DNA from: Phytophthora colocasiae
Taxonomy: Eukaryota > Oomycota > Peronosporomycetes > Peronosporales > Peronosporaceae
NCBI GenBank assembly: GCA_018806915.1
Contig: JAGKQI010000105.1
Coordinates: 744,001 to 808,000 of the forward strand
Length of the DNA stretch: 64,000 nucleotides
Direction: 5' to 3'
Part shown: positions 63,516 to 64,000 of the stretch, one piece after another
Numbering within the stretch: position 1 is the first letter of the stretch
Layout: the number at the start of each line of letters is the position of its first letter
Program-made: the position numbers and the translations under genes
The notes under the pieces: model-generated
Seen by the model: the letters and a program-made list of their open reading frames with translations, nothing else
Databases searched by the model: none
Told to the model about the DNA's origin: nothing

Positions 63516-63995
63516 CAGGCGTGGATACATTCATGTGGGTACATAATGGTGTGTGACACTCATGGATACATTTATGTGGGTACATGATGGTGTGGCACAC
63601 ACGAGTAGATACGTAGATGGCCTCAGAGCCTCACATTGCATTTTGATTAGGATTTAGTATGTTAGATAATAAATCCGTTACATTTAGGATTAGGGCAATA
63701 AAGTCAATAAAAATCAGTTTGCATTTTACATAGTGAGTGTTAGTCCTTTATTATAGGTACACTGACTCTGTGAGTCCCGTATTTAGTGGACTACTTGGTT
63801 CTTGTATAGAACCGAAGGCTAGTGCCTTGCAAGCAGGACTCTACGAGTCAACTAAACTTCCTCTGTGCGGCACACCTGCTGCATCTGGTAGCACTCGTAG
63901 TCAATCCAACTCCTGAGTTGAAGACTGTTTCTCTGTGAGAATGGAGCAATAAGCATACGCTCACTTGACTCCGAGTCAGCAGGACACGCTTAACA
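63485..63995 (+). repeat. Third Gypsy family LTR, apparently complete
   Basis: 511 bp from TGTTACACG to CGCTTAACA, with matching ends TGTTA/TAACA. Preceded by a polypurine tract AACGGGGA. It contains AATAAA-like signals near 63700. Being downstream of the integrase, it is the 3' LTR; the element's body is otherwise missing. Confidence 0.7.
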
Positions 63996-64000
63996 AGCTT

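Larger units (their letters stand above)
61132..63850. repeat. Tandem duplication, unit B (2,719 bp)
   Basis: Near-identical to 58431-61131. Differences seen: an extra 18 bp near the start (GCTGGCTTGCTCTTTGGG), one base missing just before the LTR (ATATCCTTTATGG), and one substitution in the third-family LTR. It includes gag fragment 61122-61613 (-), LTR 61911-62287, the MITE, the tRNA-like sequence and an integrase C-terminus. Confidence 0.95.

Overview
This window looks like nuclear DNA of a plant-associated oomycete, most likely a Phytophthora-type genome. Genes are compact and carry short GT-AG introns of about 55-120 nt (most 57-78). Two loci show an Inr-FPR-like core promoter just upstream of the ATG. 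There is a pair of secreted GH12 glucanase genes of the XEG1 kind, a CEP164-type basal-body protein as expected of an organism with flagellate zoospores, and abundant Ty3/Gypsy chromovirus and Helitron DNA. Species assignment is inference; no species-diagnostic marker is present.

The first 45 kb are mostly housekeeping and regulatory genes. In order: a YbeY-type endoribonuclease (+), a mitochondrial-carrier-like protein (-), NAD(P)-dependent malic enzyme (+), a four-exon TPR protein (-) head-to-head with a PH/NTF2-like/C2/MAP-kinase fusion (+), an F-box protein (-), SmD2 (-), an Hsp110 chaperone (-), a coiled-coil protein with an internal TAG (-), a GH12 glucanase (-), a tandem Helitron array, a frameshifted GH12 paralogue (+), histidyl-tRNA synthetase with a HAL-like N-terminal extension (-), an unidentified frameshifted gene relic (-), an ankyrin/FN3 protein (-), a SNAPC1-like protein with a repeated acidic motif (-), an MFS transporter (-), a MMAB/PduO-type cobalamin adenosyltransferase (+), a CEP164-like protein (-) and a TPR/PH protein (-). 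Intergenic gaps in the 30-45 kb part are often below 170 bp. Several genes appear in single-ORF form only partially; joining short introns by eye extends the CEP164-like, SNAPC1-like, TPR/PH and TPR proteins considerably.

From 44.8 kb to the end the window is a transposon graveyard. A 709-bp mariner-like TA-flanked element carries only the helix-turn-helix part of its transposase. Next comes an ABCG half-transporter pseudogene split three ways: by a young chromovirus (46452-52134, target duplication CAGCT, LTRs nearly identical) whose protease-RT block is inverted relative to the rest of the element; by an intron-containing fragment of the anaphase-promoting-complex gene CDC16/APC6 (about 52.3-53.1 kb); and by a second, older chromovirus (54070-59568, target duplication CGCAT) lying across its stop codon.

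The gag/LTR end of the second chromovirus plus downstream flank is tandemly duplicated as a 2.7-kb unit (58431-61131 and 61132-63850). Each unit contains a glutamine-tRNA-like sequence interrupted in its D-arm by a 487-bp TA-flanked MITE, followed by the integrase C-terminus and LTR of a third Gypsy family. The most unusual structures are the head-to-tail Helitron array sitting between two divergent GH12 effector genes, the inverted pol block, and the MITE-interrupted tRNA.
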